64,000 nucleotides of DNA from Actinoalloteichus hoggarensis (GCF_002234535.1 NZ_CP022521.1:186001-250000), one strand, 5' to 3'; counted from the stretch's first letter, positions 1-8,235 are shown. The notes: generated by a model not told the origin, from the sequence alone. Program-made: numbers and translations.

Positions 1-78
1 GTCGGCGGGGTGCTCGAGTCGGAGTGCGCCGCACTGTTGGATCGGTTCTTCCTCGGCCGCCGCCGCCCGCGTGAGTGA
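1..78 (+). CDS. C-terminal end of a CDS entering from the left
   Basis: Frame 1 is open from the window edge to a TGA at 76-78 and ends in LLDRFFLGRRRPRE. The acidic-then-basic tail would suit the end of a cytoplasmic protein such as a regulator. Only 25 residues are visible, so no family can be named. The 112 bases before the next gene hold no other plausible coding frame. Confidence 0.4.
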   Translation, partial: VGGVLESECAALLDRFFLGRRRPRE

Positions 79-190
79 CGAACCTCACAGATTTGTGACG
101 CTGCTGCGCGGGTTGGGCACCCCGTGGACATGAGGGCGGGCGTCACCCGACGCGGAGCCTTCTCGCCGATGAGAGCGAAGGAGTCACCCG

Positions 191-406
191 ATGGGCGTGT
201 TCGACAAGGCCAAGCACCAGGCTCAGGAAGTCGCGGGCAAGGCGAAGGAGGCCTTGGGCCGCGCCACTGACAACGAGGACATGGAGAACGCGGGGACGCG
301 GGACAGGTTGGAGAGCCAGGCCAAGCAGGCCGGTCAGGATGTCAAGGACAAGGCCGCCGGAGCGGTCGACGACATCAAGGGCAAGTTCGACGGCGGCAAC
401 CGCTGA
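191..406 (+). CDS. CsbD-like stress-response protein
   Basis: This 71-residue hydrophilic protein opens MGVFDKAKHQAQEVAGKAKE and then repeats short Lys/Glu/Asp/Ala-rich amphipathic segments. That is the CsbD family pattern of small, probably disordered or helical proteins induced by general stress in Gram-positive bacteria. There is no signal peptide or membrane segment. The ATG at 191 has an AAGGAG about 8 bases upstream (178-183). A strong hairpin at 546-575 ends the transcript before the sigma factor gene, so the two are probably transcribed separately. The molecular function of the family is unknown. Confidence 0.85.
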   Translation: MGVFDKAKHQAQEVAGKAKEALGRATDNEDMENAGTRDRLESQAKQAGQDVKDKAAGAVDDIKGKFDGGNR

Positions 407-545
407 GGCGTCGGCACGGTGAGCGCCCGTCGGCGTATCCCGAGGGTTCGGCCGGAAAGTCGCTTCGCGGGCAGCTGAACCGTCGCTGAACGCGAAAGTC
501 GCTCGGTATCTCGCCCGGCGGGGGCGCCCCGACGCTGCCACCATG

Positions 546-575
546 AGGCCCGTCCCACGACGGTGGGGCGGGCCT
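546..575 (+). terminator. hairpin terminator after the CsbD gene
   Basis: A 13-bp stem (546-558 with 563-575, one G-U pair) closes a GACG loop and is followed by TCC. It lies just upstream of the sigma factor and argues that the sigma gene has its own promoter or a start later than 580. Confidence 0.65.
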
Positions 576-606
576 TCCTGTGCGCGACCTCGGGGGTGTG
601 GCGAAG

Positions 607-1233
607 ATGGCCGAGCATCGGGACGTCGAGGTGGCCCGACCGGTTGCCCGCGGTGCGGTCGATCCGGCGGACGACGACCTGCCTGCCTCGGCTCGCGAGC
701 GGTCGCCGCTCACCGACGCGGACTTCGCGAAGCTGCTGCGCAGACATTCCGGCCAGGTGTTCGGTGTCGCGCTGCGGATGCTCGGTGATCGTGCCGAGGC
801 CGAGGACGTGACCCAGGACGTGTTCCTGATCTGCTGGCGAAAGCTCTCCGCTCTGCTGGAGCCCGAGGCGATCGGCGGCTGGCTGTTCCGCGTCACGCAA
901 CGGCAGTGTCTCCAGATTCTGCGGCTGCGCCGTCGACGACGCACCGAGCCCTACGCCGAGGTTCCCGAGCAGGACGTCGTCTTCTGGCCGGGCGGCGGTC
1001 ACTGCTGGGCGCAGCCGGAACGGACGGCCGAGGCGAGCGCCCAGCTCCGTGACCTCGGCGGTGCGGTGGGCACGCTGTCCTCGCCGCAGCGGGCGGTGTG
1101 GCTGCTCATCGACGTCGACGGTGCCTCGCACTCGGAGACCGCGCGACTGCTCGACCTCGACGAACGGGCCGTTCGGGGCAGGCTCTGCCGGGCGCGGAGT
1201 CGGCTGGCCGACGCCTTGCGGGCATGGCGCTGA
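607..1233 (+). CDS. ECF-type sigma-70 family RNA polymerase sigma factor
   Basis: The product has 208 residues from the ATG at 607; a GTG at 580 in the same frame lies only 4 bases past a terminator stem, so I prefer 607. Region 2 spans about residues 38-105 (FAKLLRRHSGQVFGVALRML, then AEDVTQDVFLICWRK, the -10 recognition helix). Region 4 spans about 145-205 and ends in the helix-turn-helix HSETARLLDLDERAVRGRL. An Arg-rich stretch and a loosely conserved linker separate them, and there is no region 1.1 or 3, as expected for group IV (ECF) sigma factors. No anti-sigma gene is adjacent, so the inducing signal cannot be read from context. Confidence 0.85.
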   Translation: MAEHRDVEVARPVARGAVDPADDDLPASARERSPLTDADFAKLLRRHSGQVFGVALRMLGDRAEAEDVTQDVFLICWRKLSALLEPEAIGGWLFRVTQRQCLQILRLRRRRRTEPYAEVPEQDVVFWPGGGHCWAQPERTAEASAQLRDLGGAVGTLSSPQRAVWLLIDVDGASHSETARLLDLDERAVRGRLCRARSRLADALRAWR

Positions 1234-1300
1234 CCGTGGCGCGGCCGGTTGGCGGCCCCCCCGTGCCGGCCGCGGTGGGTCGTTCGCTATTCTGGCGCAC

Positions 1301-1387
1301 GGTAGCGTGTCCGAGCGGCCTAAGGAGCGCGCCTCGAAAGCGCGTGAGGGTTTACCCCCTCCGTGGGTTCAAATCCCACCGCTACCG
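1301..1387 (+). tRNA. tRNA-Ser (anticodon CGA)
   Basis: The acceptor stem GGTAGCG pairs with CGCTACC (1380-1386) and G1387 is the discriminator base. The anticodon stem-loop reads CTCGAAA with anticodon CGA. A long variable arm (GAGGGTTTACCCCCTC) and the T-loop GGTTCAAATCC are present, as expected of a class II serine tRNA. CCA is not encoded (CGC follows). Confidence 0.95.
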
Positions 1388-1401
1388 CGCAGGATGCAGA
1401 C

Positions 1402-1441
1402 CGAACGCCGGGTGAGTCGATCATGACTCGCCCGGCGTTCG
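1402..1441 (+). terminator. terminator after tRNA-Ser(CGA)
   Basis: A 17-bp stem with one G-U pair (1402-1418 with 1425-1441) closes the 6-base loop GATCAT, 14 bases after the tRNA 3' end. Confidence 0.75.
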
Positions 1442-1525
1442 TCGTCGAGAGGGGCCTGTGGGAGACCCGTCGGTCGCGGGGCCGTCCGAGTCCCGACGCG
1501 CCGTCGGAGTCTCGATCGGACGAGC

Positions 1526-1551
1526 CCCCGGCGGGCCGCTGCCCGCCGGGG
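1526..1551 (-). terminator. terminator after the LLM/hemerythrin gene
   Basis: A perfect 11-bp G/C stem (1526-1536 with 1541-1551) with a 4-base loop sits 9 bases beyond the stop codon of the minus-strand gene that ends at 1561. Confidence 0.6.
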
Positions 1552-1560
1552 CCGACCGGA

Positions 1561-3201
1561 TCAGGTGAAGCCGAGACGGGCGAGCGGCTCGACGAGTTCG
1601 CGTTCCTCATAGGACAGGTGCGACAGCAGCGTGTCGGTCAACAGGTCGACACCGGCTCGCAGTCCCTTCATCCCGTTCGTCGGATCGGCGACGAAGGCGA
1701 CGAGCGCCCGGTCCAGCCCTTCCAGCACCTCGTGGATGACGTGGTGCTCCTCCTTCAGTCGGTCGAGGACCGGGGCGAGCCGGGGGTCCGCCTTCCGTAG
1801 ATGAGGAAACAGGCTCACGTCCTCGATGGTGTGGTGCGTGGTGACCACTCGGCAGTACGTCTCGCAGTAGACGCCGAGGGTCCAGTTGTTCTGCCGCATC
1901 GTCATCGTGTTGATGTGCGACCGGGCGCTGCCCGCGTCCAGGGTGCCTGCCGCGACCTGCTCGACGAGGTCGCGGACCTGGGCGAGCTCCTGCCGCAGGT
2001 GATCGTGGACGTCGACGAGATGACGGCCCGCCGCCTGCTCGTGCGCGGTGTAGCGCCGATCGGGGTCCGGGTCGGGGCCGCTGGGTCTGGTCGACTCGTC
2101 CCAGGCCGCGTGGTCGCTGTACCGCACGCCGTCGTCCGGAGTCGGTGTCACGGCGAAGCTCGTCGAGGCGACCCGGACCGGTGCGGTCGTCCGCTCGCGC
2201 TCGTCCCCGCTCGGCGCGTCGCCCGCCGCCGCGTCGCCGCGGTGCGGGCCGGGCCCGCCGCCCGCGTCGTGCGCCGCTCCACCCGCCTGCCGCTCATCGG
2301 ACGCCGCGCGGCGCAGGCCTCGTTCGGCCGCCACGAGCTCCCGTACGGCGGGGACGACCTCGGCGGCGAACCGTCGGATGTCCTCGGGGGAGTCCGAGGC
2401 GAGGATGTAGGTGCTCATCCCCTCCGTGAGCGTGAGCTCGGCCAGCTGTTCCGCCCAGACCGACGCCGGGCCGTGCAGGAATGTGCCGTCGTCGCGACCG
2501 AAGGACCCCATGAGGTTGTAGAGCCGGGTGATCTCCTCGGGTGCCCGGCCCGCCGCGACGGCGGCCTCGTCGATCGTCGCGTTCATCGCGGACAGGGCCT
2601 CGGGCGCGGCATAGGCGCTGCTGGGCAGCCAGCCGTCCGCCAGTCTGCCCGTCATCCGCAGCATCCGGGGCTTGTAGGCGCCGAGCCAGATTCCTATGTC
2701 GTGCGCCGGCGCGGGTCCCGAACGTGCGCCGGGGACCCGATACCGACTGCCGTCCACCCGTACCCGGCCGCCCTCCGGCGCCCAGATGCCCCGGATGATC
2801 TCGATCGCCTCCGCCAGGCCGGTGACCCGCTCGGCGGCGCTGAGTGTGGGCCCGCCGATGGAGGTGATCGCCTCCGCGAATCCCCCCGCGCCCAAGCCCA
2901 GCTCCACGCGCCCGCCGCTGAGGATGTCCAGGCTCGCGGCGCTGCGGCCGAGTACCACGGGCTGGCGCAGGGGGAGGTTCGCGACGTTGGGCGCCACCCG
3001 CAGTGTCTCGGTGCGGGCGGCGATCACCGACAGGAGCGTCCAGGTGTCCAGGAACCTCGCCTGGTAGGGGTGGTCCTGCACCGTCACCAGCTCGAGCCCC
3101 ACCTGTTCGGTGAGCCGCGCCAGCGCGACGACCTGGTCGGCGTGGTCGGCATCCGGGGTGAGGAACGTCCCGAAACGCAGATCATGCCCGTAGTCGGTCA
3201 T
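1561..3201 (-). CDS. luciferase-like flavin oxidoreductase fused to a hemerythrin (HHE) domain
   Basis: This is a 546-residue two-domain protein. Residues 1 to about 300 form a luciferase-like (LLM, F420/FMN) TIM-barrel oxidoreductase: RFGTFLTPDADHADQVVALA, then LDILSGGRVELGLGAGG and ADGWLPSSAY. After a roughly 80-residue Gly/Asp/Arg-rich linker, residues about 390-545 form a hemerythrin-like four-helix domain with the expected ligand positions (VHDHLRQEL, TTHHTIEDVSLFPHL, LKEEHHVIHEVL, LSHLSYEERELVEPL). The start is placed at 3201 because AAGGAGAGA lies just upstream; the frame stays open further 5'. It follows azoR by 40 bases in the same direction and is probably cotranscribed. The substrate is unknown. 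The HHE domain may sense or bind O2/NO or iron. Confidence 0.8.
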   Translation of the reverse strand: MTDYGHDLRFGTFLTPDADHADQVVALARLTEQVGLELVTVQDHPYQARFLDTWTLLSVIAARTETLRVAPNVANLPLRQPVVLGRSAASLDILSGGRVELGLGAGGFAEAITSIGGPTLSAAERVTGLAEAIEIIRGIWAPEGGRVRVDGSRYRVPGARSGPAPAHDIGIWLGAYKPRMLRMTGRLADGWLPSSAYAAPEALSAMNATIDEAAVAAGRAPEEITRLYNLMGSFGRDDGTFLHGPASVWAEQLAELTLTEGMSTYILASDSPEDIRRFAAEVVPAVRELVAAERGLRRAASDERQAGGAAHDAGGGPGPHRGDAAAGDAPSGDERERTTAPVRVASTSFAVTPTPDDGVRYSDHAAWDESTRPSGPDPDPDRRYTAHEQAAGRHLVDVHDHLRQELAQVRDLVEQVAAGTLDAGSARSHINTMTMRQNNWTLGVYCETYCRVVTTHHTIEDVSLFPHLRKADPRLAPVLDRLKEEHHVIHEVLEGLDRALVAFVADPTNGMKGLRAGVDLLTDTLLSHLSYEERELVEPLARLGFT

Positions 3202-3241
3202 CTTCTCTCTCCTTCGGCGACCGGGTCGGATGGTGCCTTGG

Positions 3242-3904
3242 TCAGACTGACGCGCCGACGACCCGCTCGGCCAGCGAACGGCCCTGGGTGCGAGCCGACT
3301 CACGCGCGTCATCGCGGGACTGGCGGGCCGTGTCGACGAGCGACTCCATGCCGGGCGTCAACTCGGCGAGGGTGAGTTCGGCGGCGCTGACCTGGACGTC
3401 GAGCCCGAGCACGTCGGCGAGGATGCGGACCATCCACGGGGTGGCGTGGTCCCAGCCCTCCTTGGGTGTGCCGGGGCCGTAGCCGCCGCCCCTGGCGGTG
3501 ACCAGCACGGCGGGCCTGCCCGCGATGGCGTCGCGCGGGCCGCCCGCGGCGAAGGTCGGGTCGGCGAGGACCAGGTCGACCCAGGTCTTGAAGTGCTGTG
3601 ACACGCCGTAGTTGTAGAGCGGCACGGCGAACAGGTAGGCCTCGGCGGCCACGAGCTCGGCTGCCAGCGTCGCCGCCAAGGCCTGGGCCGCGCGCTGGTC
3701 CGCGTCCTGCTCATCCACCGGCACGAAGCCGGACAGCGTCGCCGCGGCCCAGGCCCCCGAGGGGATCGGGTCGGCGCCGAGGTCACGCCGCACGACCGGC
3801 GCACCCGGCCTGGTGTCCTGCCAGGCGTTCTGCGCGACGTCGGCGATCTCGCGGGTCACCGAGTGCGCGGGGTTGATGCTGGCGTCGAGACGGAACAGGG
3901 ACAT
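3242..3904 (-). CDS. azoR: FMN-dependent NAD(P)H azoreductase (AzoR family)
   Basis: The 220-residue flavodoxin-fold protein starts MSLFRLDASINPAHSVTREI, the AzoR N-terminal FMN-binding pattern of (L)DAS then S-x-(T/S). It carries the characteristic FAVPLYNYGVSQHFKTWVD motif (about residues 95-113) and the ARGGGYGPG loop. These dimeric cytosolic enzymes reduce azo bonds and, more physiologically, quinones by two electrons. The start at 3904 is supported by GAGGAG 8 bases upstream. It is divergent from a MarR gene across 117 bases that contain three palindromes, so control by that regulator is likely, as for YodB-azoR1 in Bacillus (inference). Confidence 0.85.
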   Translation of the reverse strand: MSLFRLDASINPAHSVTREIADVAQNAWQDTRPGAPVVRRDLGADPIPSGAWAAATLSGFVPVDEQDADQRAAQALAATLAAELVAAEAYLFAVPLYNYGVSQHFKTWVDLVLADPTFAAGGPRDAIAGRPAVLVTARGGGYGPGTPKEGWDHATPWMVRILADVLGLDVQVSAAELTLAELTPGMESLVDTARQSRDDARESARTQGRSLAERVVGASV

Positions 3905-3927
3905 GAACAGCTCCTCGGTCACATTCG

Positions 3928-3978
3928 ATCTGCGTCGCAGATGTGTTGTGGATAAGACGTTATCTTATGCAGAAGATA
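3928..3978. promoter_or_regulatory. three palindromes, candidate MarR operators between azoR and marR
   Basis: Three inverted repeats are packed in the divergent intergenic region. They are ATCTGCG-T-CGCAGAT at 3928-3942, ATAAGA-N5-TCTTAT at 3952-3968, and TATCTTATGCAGAAGATA at 3961-3978, the last two overlapping. MarR dimers typically bind 15-20 bp AT-rich palindromes of this size. The AT-rich composition stands out against the GC-rich surroundings. Binding by the adjacent regulator is inferred. Confidence 0.65.
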
Positions 3979-4021
3979 TTTCGGGAAGATGGTAGGTGTC
4001 GCGGGGGGTACGCTGACACAC

Positions 4022-4534
4022 ATGGCGACTCCTGCCTCAGCGGAACCGGCCCGCGACGATGCGTGCGCGGCGGCGCTGGAGGACGACCTGGGCTGGGCGC
4101 TCGGCGTCGTCTTTCGCTCGCATGTGAAGGCGACTCACGCCGTGCTGGCGGACATCCCCGGCGGCCCGCGGGGCTATCAGGTGCTGGCCTCCGCGGTCCA
4201 GGACCTCGGCGGCAACCAGGGCGCGCTCGCGGCGCAGCTCGGTATCGATCGCACCGTCCTGACCTACCTGATCGACGATCTGGAGAAGATGGATCTCGTC
4301 GAGCGTCGCCCCGACCCGGCGGATCGACGGAGCCGCCTGGTCGTCGCCACGCCGAAGGGTCGCGCGCTGTGGACCGACCGACAGGCCGCGTTGCGGCAGG
4401 TCGAGCTGCGCGTGCTGGGCGTGCTGGGCGAGGATGCCGCCGCGTTTCGCATCCTGCTGCAACGGCTCGCGACGCACGCCAACGGGCTCGACCCCATCAC
4501 CCATACGTGCCAGCTGGTCGAGGAACTCCAGTAG
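4022..4534 (+). CDS. MarR-family transcriptional regulator, possible two-cysteine redox sensor
   Basis: The 170-residue protein has the MarR winged helix: the recognition region is ALAAQLGIDRTVLTYLIDDLEK (about residues 67-88) and the wing is VERRPDPADRRSRLVVATPKG. The ATG at 4022 is used; an upstream ATG at 3989 would overlap the operator region. There are only two cysteines, Cys15 near the N-terminus and Cys163 near the C-terminus. This spacing resembles thiol-based sensors such as two-Cys OhrR and YodB, which regulate peroxide- or quinone-response genes. Its divergent partner is an azoreductase, which fits quinone or electrophile sensing (inference). A GNAT gene follows after 9 bases. Confidence 0.85.
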   Translation: MATPASAEPARDDACAAALEDDLGWALGVVFRSHVKATHAVLADIPGGPRGYQVLASAVQDLGGNQGALAAQLGIDRTVLTYLIDDLEKMDLVERRPDPADRRSRLVVATPKGRALWTDRQAALRQVELRVLGVLGEDAAAFRILLQRLATHANGLDPITHTCQLVEELQ

Positions 4535-4543
4535 CCGCCACGC

Positions 4544-5065
4544 ATGCGGACGCGCGTACTGATCAGGGCGCGACGGCCCGAGGATCTCGACGGCTGCGTG
4601 GCGATGCTCGGCGACACGCACCGTGCCGACGGCTACCCGACGAGGTGGCCCGCCGATCCGGCTCGGTGGCTCAGGCCGCCCGGACCGGTCCTGGGCTCCT
4701 GGGTGGCCGTCGACTCCGGCGCGGTGGGCTCGCTGCTCGGCCATGTCACGCTGGTCGCCGCGGACGAGGAGATCGCGGGGCGGGCCTGGCTGCGGCACGC
4801 CGGCCCGGCCGCCGCGCGCCCGGCAGGCATCAGCAGGCTCTTCGTCTCCCCGGTCGCTCGAAGTCGGGGCGTCGGAACGCTGCTGCTCGACGCGGCCTGC
4901 GCGCAGGCCGGTCGGCATGGGCTGCTTCCGGTGCTCGACGTGCTCGACCGCGATCGTGCGGCCGTCCTGTTCTACCTCCGATACGGCTTCCGCCAGATCG
5001 ACGCGGTGCCGATGGAGTTGAACGGCGTCCAGGAGACCGCCCGCTGCCTCGCCCTTCGTACCTGA
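4544..5065 (+). CDS. GNAT-family N-acetyltransferase
   Basis: The 173-residue protein begins IRARRPEDLDGCVAML, a GNAT beta1-alpha1, and has the acetyl-CoA motif A as FVSPVARSRGVGTLLLDAAC (about residues 101-120). It ends with LDVLDRDRAAVLFYLRYGFRQ, the usual motif B with Tyr and the FYxxxGF signature. Length is normal for a single-domain GNAT. It follows the MarR gene by 9 bases and should be on the same transcript. The acceptor substrate cannot be deduced; a role in modifying a toxic amine is possible. Confidence 0.85.
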   Translation: MRTRVLIRARRPEDLDGCVAMLGDTHRADGYPTRWPADPARWLRPPGPVLGSWVAVDSGAVGSLLGHVTLVAADEEIAGRAWLRHAGPAAARPAGISRLFVSPVARSRGVGTLLLDAACAQAGRHGLLPVLDVLDRDRAAVLFYLRYGFRQIDAVPMELNGVQETARCLALRT

Positions 5066-5205
5066 GTCGCTCCGCCGTCACCGCCCGCCGCGGCTGACCC
5101 CGTGGGTCGCGGGCGCCGCTCGCCGGTTCCGCGCCGTTGTTCGTGACCTGATCACAACGATCTGGTAGCGGACCGTGTATCAGTTCCTCCGTTGTCTTCC
5201 TCGCG

Positions 5206-5223
5206 TTCACCCGCAAAGGTGAA
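5206..5223. promoter_or_regulatory. inverted repeat upstream of the nuclease gene
   Basis: TTCACC and GGTGAA are separated by six bases (CGCAAA), about 80 bases before the nuclease start at 5305. The preceding GTTCACC also resembles one half of an actinobacterial PHO box, but a second direct copy is missing, so phosphate control is only a guess. Confidence 0.35.
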
Positions 5224-5304
5224 GATTCTCCGACCGTGGGAGTCAGGCCGTCGGCCGCCGCACGTCTGGCGGCGCCCCGGCTCCTTGTCGACTCGGAGGA
5301 TCGA

Positions 5305-8043
5305 GTGAGTCTCTTGTCTTCATCCCGGCGCCGGTCTCGGTGCCGAGCCCCCGTCGGCGCGGCGGTGGGCCTGGCCGTCGCGGCAGGCCTGGCGTGGGTG
5401 CCCGTGGCGACGGCGCAGTCGGCCGACGTCGTGATCGCCGAGGTCTACGGCGGCGGGGGCAACTCCGGGGCCGCCCTGACCACCGACTTCGTCACTCTGG
5501 GCAATCGCGGATCCGCCGAGGTGTCGGTGGACGGCTGGAGCGTGCAGTACCTGACCGCCTCGCCGGGGCCGAACTCGCGATGGCAGGCCACCGCCCTGAC
5601 CGGCGGCGTGGCCGCGGACGGTCGTTTCCTGATCGCGCAGAGTCGCGGCGCGGGCGGCTCCGTGGAACTGCCCGAACCGGACGCCGTCGGTTCGATCGCC
5701 ATGTCGGCGAGCACCGGCACCGTGGCGCTGGTGAGCGACCGGGAACCGCTCACCTGTCTGACCTTCGCCGACTGCGCCGAGGACGATCGGATCGTCGACC
5801 TGGTGGGCTGGGGCTCCGCCGAGGTCCGGGAGGGCACGCCCGCGCCAGCGACGAACAACACCTCGTCGGTGCGGCGCGACGCCGACCTCACCGACACCGA
5901 CGACAACGCCGCCGACTTCACCGTCGGCCCGCCCGCGCCGGTGAACTCGGCGGGAGAGGGCCCGGGCGAGGCGGAGGAACCGGAGCTTCCACCGGGACCG
6001 GAGGAGCCCGGCGACCTGCGCATCCACGACATCCAGGGCGTCACCAGGATCTCGCCGCACCTCGGCGAGGAGGTCGTCGGCGTGCCGGGGATCGTCACCG
6101 CCGTCAACGCCTTCGGCTCGGCGCGCGGCTTCTGGTTCCAGGACGTCGAGGGCGACGGCGACGAACGGACCAGCGAAGGCCTGTTCGTCTTCACCGGCGG
6201 CACCACGCCGGACGTCGCGATCGGCGACGACGTCCTGGTCTCCGGCCGGGTCGACGAATACCGAGCGGGCGGTCAGGCAGGTGCCGCGCAGTCGATCACT
6301 CAGCTCGGCGGGGCGCGGTGGACGGTGCTCTCCAGCGAGAACCCGCTGCCCGAGGCCGAGCTGCTGGATGCCGAGGCGGTGCCGTTCACGCAGGCCCCGC
6401 ACGCGAACGGCGACATCGAGGGCCTGGAGCTGGAGCCCGCCGAGTATGCGCTGGACTTCTACGCCTCGCGGGAGAGCATGCTCGTCCGGGTGGAGGACGC
6501 CCCCGTGGTCGGGCCGACCGACGCCTACTCCGCGCTCTGGGTGACCACCAAGCCGGACCAGAACCGCAGCGAGCGCGGCGGCACGGTCTACCAGGGCTAC
6601 GGCGACTCGAACACGGGCAGACTGAAGATCGAGTCGCTTCTCCCGGCGGACGAGCGGCCGTTCCCGATCGCCGACGTCGGAGACGAGATCGTCGGAGTCA
6701 CCGAGGGGCCGCTGTACTACTCCCAGTACGGCGGCTACCTGATCAAGGCGACCACCCTTGGCGAGCACGTCTCCGGCGAGCTGGCGAGGGAGGTCACCAG
6801 ACCCGCCGAGGACTGGGAGCTGGCGGTGGCGACGTACAACGTCGAGAACCTCTCGCCCGCCGACGACCAGGAGAAGTTCGACCGGCTCGCCACGGGCGTG
6901 GTGGAGAACCTGTCCTCGCCCGACATCGTGGCGCTGGAGGAGATCCAGGACGACAGCGGTCCGACCGACGACGGCGTCGTCGGCGCGACGGCGACCCTCG
7001 ACCGGTTCACGGCGGCGATCACGGCGGCGGGCGGCCCGAGCTACGAATGGCGGCAGATCGACCCGAACGACCGACAGGACGGAGGGCAGCCCGGCGGCAA
7101 CATCCGGGTGGCATTCCTCTTCGACCCCGACCGGGTGTCCTTCGTGGACGCTCCCGGCGGGGACGCCGACACCGCCGTCGCGGTGCGTGCCGACGAGGAC
7201 GGGCGCGCGACGCTCAGCGTCTCGCCGGGCCGGATCGACCCTGCCGATCCGGCGTGGGTGGACAGCCGCAAGCCGCTGGTCGGGCAGTTCCGCTTCGAGG
7301 GCCGCAACGTCTTCGTCGTGGCCAATCACTTCGCCTCCAAGGGCGGGGATCAGCCGCTGCACGGCCGTTTCCAGCCCCCGCATCGGTCTTCGGAGGAACA
7401 GCGGCTGGAACAGGCCGCCGTCGTCCGGGCCTTCGTCGACGAGGTGGTCGCCGTGGACCCGGCCGCGAACGTGCTGGTGGTGGGCGACCTCAACGACTTC
7501 CAGTTCTCTCCGGTGCTCGGCACACTCACCGAGGCCGATGTGCTGGTCAACCCCATGAACGGCCTGCCTCCCACCGAGCGCTACGGGTACGTGTTCGACG
7601 GCAACTCGCAGGCGCTGGATCACCTGCTGGTCAGCGGGAACCTGTCGACGCGCGCCGACTACGACCCGGTGCGCATCAACGCCGAGTTCGCCGATCAGGC
7701 CAGCGACAACGATCCGCAGATCGTGCGATTCCGGCCGCTGTCGGGCGATGCCGAGATCGACGCGGCCGAGGAACGGGAGTACTACGGCGCGGGCGAGGAC
7801 GACGGTCAGGGCGGCGACGGCGGGGTCGACGACGCGCCGCCGGGCGGCGAGACCCCGCCGCCCGCCACCGAACCCGGCAGCCTGCCACCCGCTCTCGCGG
7901 GAGCGAGCGGCCTCGCCAACACCGGGGTGTCGGGCATGGTGTGGCTGGTGGTCGCCGCCGTGGTCCTGCTGGCGGGCGGCGGCACGGCACTGGTGCTGAC
8001 CCGCCGGAGGAAGACAGGCTCCGACGACTCCGAGTCGGCGTAG
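5305..8043 (+). CDS. extracellular ExeM/NucH-family nuclease, cell-wall sorted
   Basis: The 912-residue secreted protein starts at a GTG preceded by GGAGGA 4 bases upstream. An Arg-rich N-region and hydrophobic stretch end in VATAQSA, a signal peptide. A lamin-tail domain covers about residues 38-175 (VVIAEVYGGGGNSGAALTTD), then an OB-fold as in YhcR/ExeM (IHDIQGVTRISPHLGEEV, about 235-360). An endonuclease/exonuclease/phosphatase domain covers about 500-800, with YNVENL, ALEEIQDD, VANHFASKG, VVGDLNDF and ALDHLLV. After a Gly/Pro-rich linker the protein ends with LANTG (870-874), a hydrophobic helix and RRRK, a sortase-type (class E, LAxTG) anchor. It probably degrades extracellular DNA as a nutrient source. 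Confidence 0.88.
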   Translation: MSLLSSSRRRSRCRAPVGAAVGLAVAAGLAWVPVATAQSADVVIAEVYGGGGNSGAALTTDFVTLGNRGSAEVSVDGWSVQYLTASPGPNSRWQATALTGGVAADGRFLIAQSRGAGGSVELPEPDAVGSIAMSASTGTVALVSDREPLTCLTFADCAEDDRIVDLVGWGSAEVREGTPAPATNNTSSVRRDADLTDTDDNAADFTVGPPAPVNSAGEGPGEAEEPELPPGPEEPGDLRIHDIQGVTRISPHLGEEVVGVPGIVTAVNAFGSARGFWFQDVEGDGDERTSEGLFVFTGGTTPDVAIGDDVLVSGRVDEYRAGGQAGAAQSITQLGGARWTVLSSENPLPEAELLDAEAVPFTQAPHANGDIEGLELEPAEYALDFYASRESMLVRVEDAPVVGPTDAYSALWVTTKPDQNRSERGGTVYQGYGDSNTGRLKIESLLPADERPFPIADVGDEIVGVTEGPLYYSQYGGYLIKATTLGEHVSGELAREVTRPAEDWELAVATYNVENLSPADDQEKFDRLATGVVENLSSPDIVALEEIQDDSGPTDDGVVGATATLDRFTAAITAAGGPSYEWRQIDPNDRQDGGQPGGNIRVAFLFDPDRVSFVDAPGGDADTAVAVRADEDGRATLSVSPGRIDPADPAWVDSRKPLVGQFRFEGRNVFVVANHFASKGGDQPLHGRFQPPHRSSEEQRLEQAAVVRAFVDEVVAVDPAANVLVVGDLNDFQFSPVLGTLTEADVLVNPMNGLPPTERYGYVFDGNSQALDHLLVSGNLSTRADYDPVRINAEFADQASDNDPQIVRFRPLSGDAEIDAAEEREYYGAGEDDGQGGDGGVDDAPPGGETPPPATEPGSLPPALAGASGLANTGVSGMVWLVVAAVVLLAGGGTALVLTRRRKTGSDDSESA

Positions 8044-8079
8044 CGCGATCGCCGTCGGTGCGAGCGTGCACCGTGATCG

Positions 8080-8114
8080 GGACGGGGCCTCGGCGTCATG
8101 CCGGGGCCCCGTCC
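8080..8114 (+). terminator. terminator after the nuclease gene
   Basis: A 15-bp stem (8080-8094 with 8100-8114, one G-U pair) closes a 5-base loop, 36 bases after the stop codon. Confidence 0.7.
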
Positions 8115-8220
8115 GGCGTTCGAGGCGTGGCCTGCCGGTTCGCGCTGGTCCGTTCGAAGGATTGTGGTCACGCACCGGGGTTGATATGCAACGCCCTGGC
8201 GCGACTAGACGATGCACAGC

Positions 8221-8235
8221 GTGACGAAGCGTCAC
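8221..8235. promoter_or_regulatory. palindrome GTGACGAAGCGTCAC
   Basis: A perfect 6-3-6 inverted repeat lies about 60 bases upstream of the small Cys-containing gene at 8299. It may be an operator for that gene; no regulator is identified. Confidence 0.35.

Noticed and set aside
1301-1387. tRNA-Ser gene checked as an integration site for a mobile element
   Set aside because: No integrase, no repeated copy of the tRNA 3' end and no composition change were found on either side. The other two tRNA genes gave the same result.
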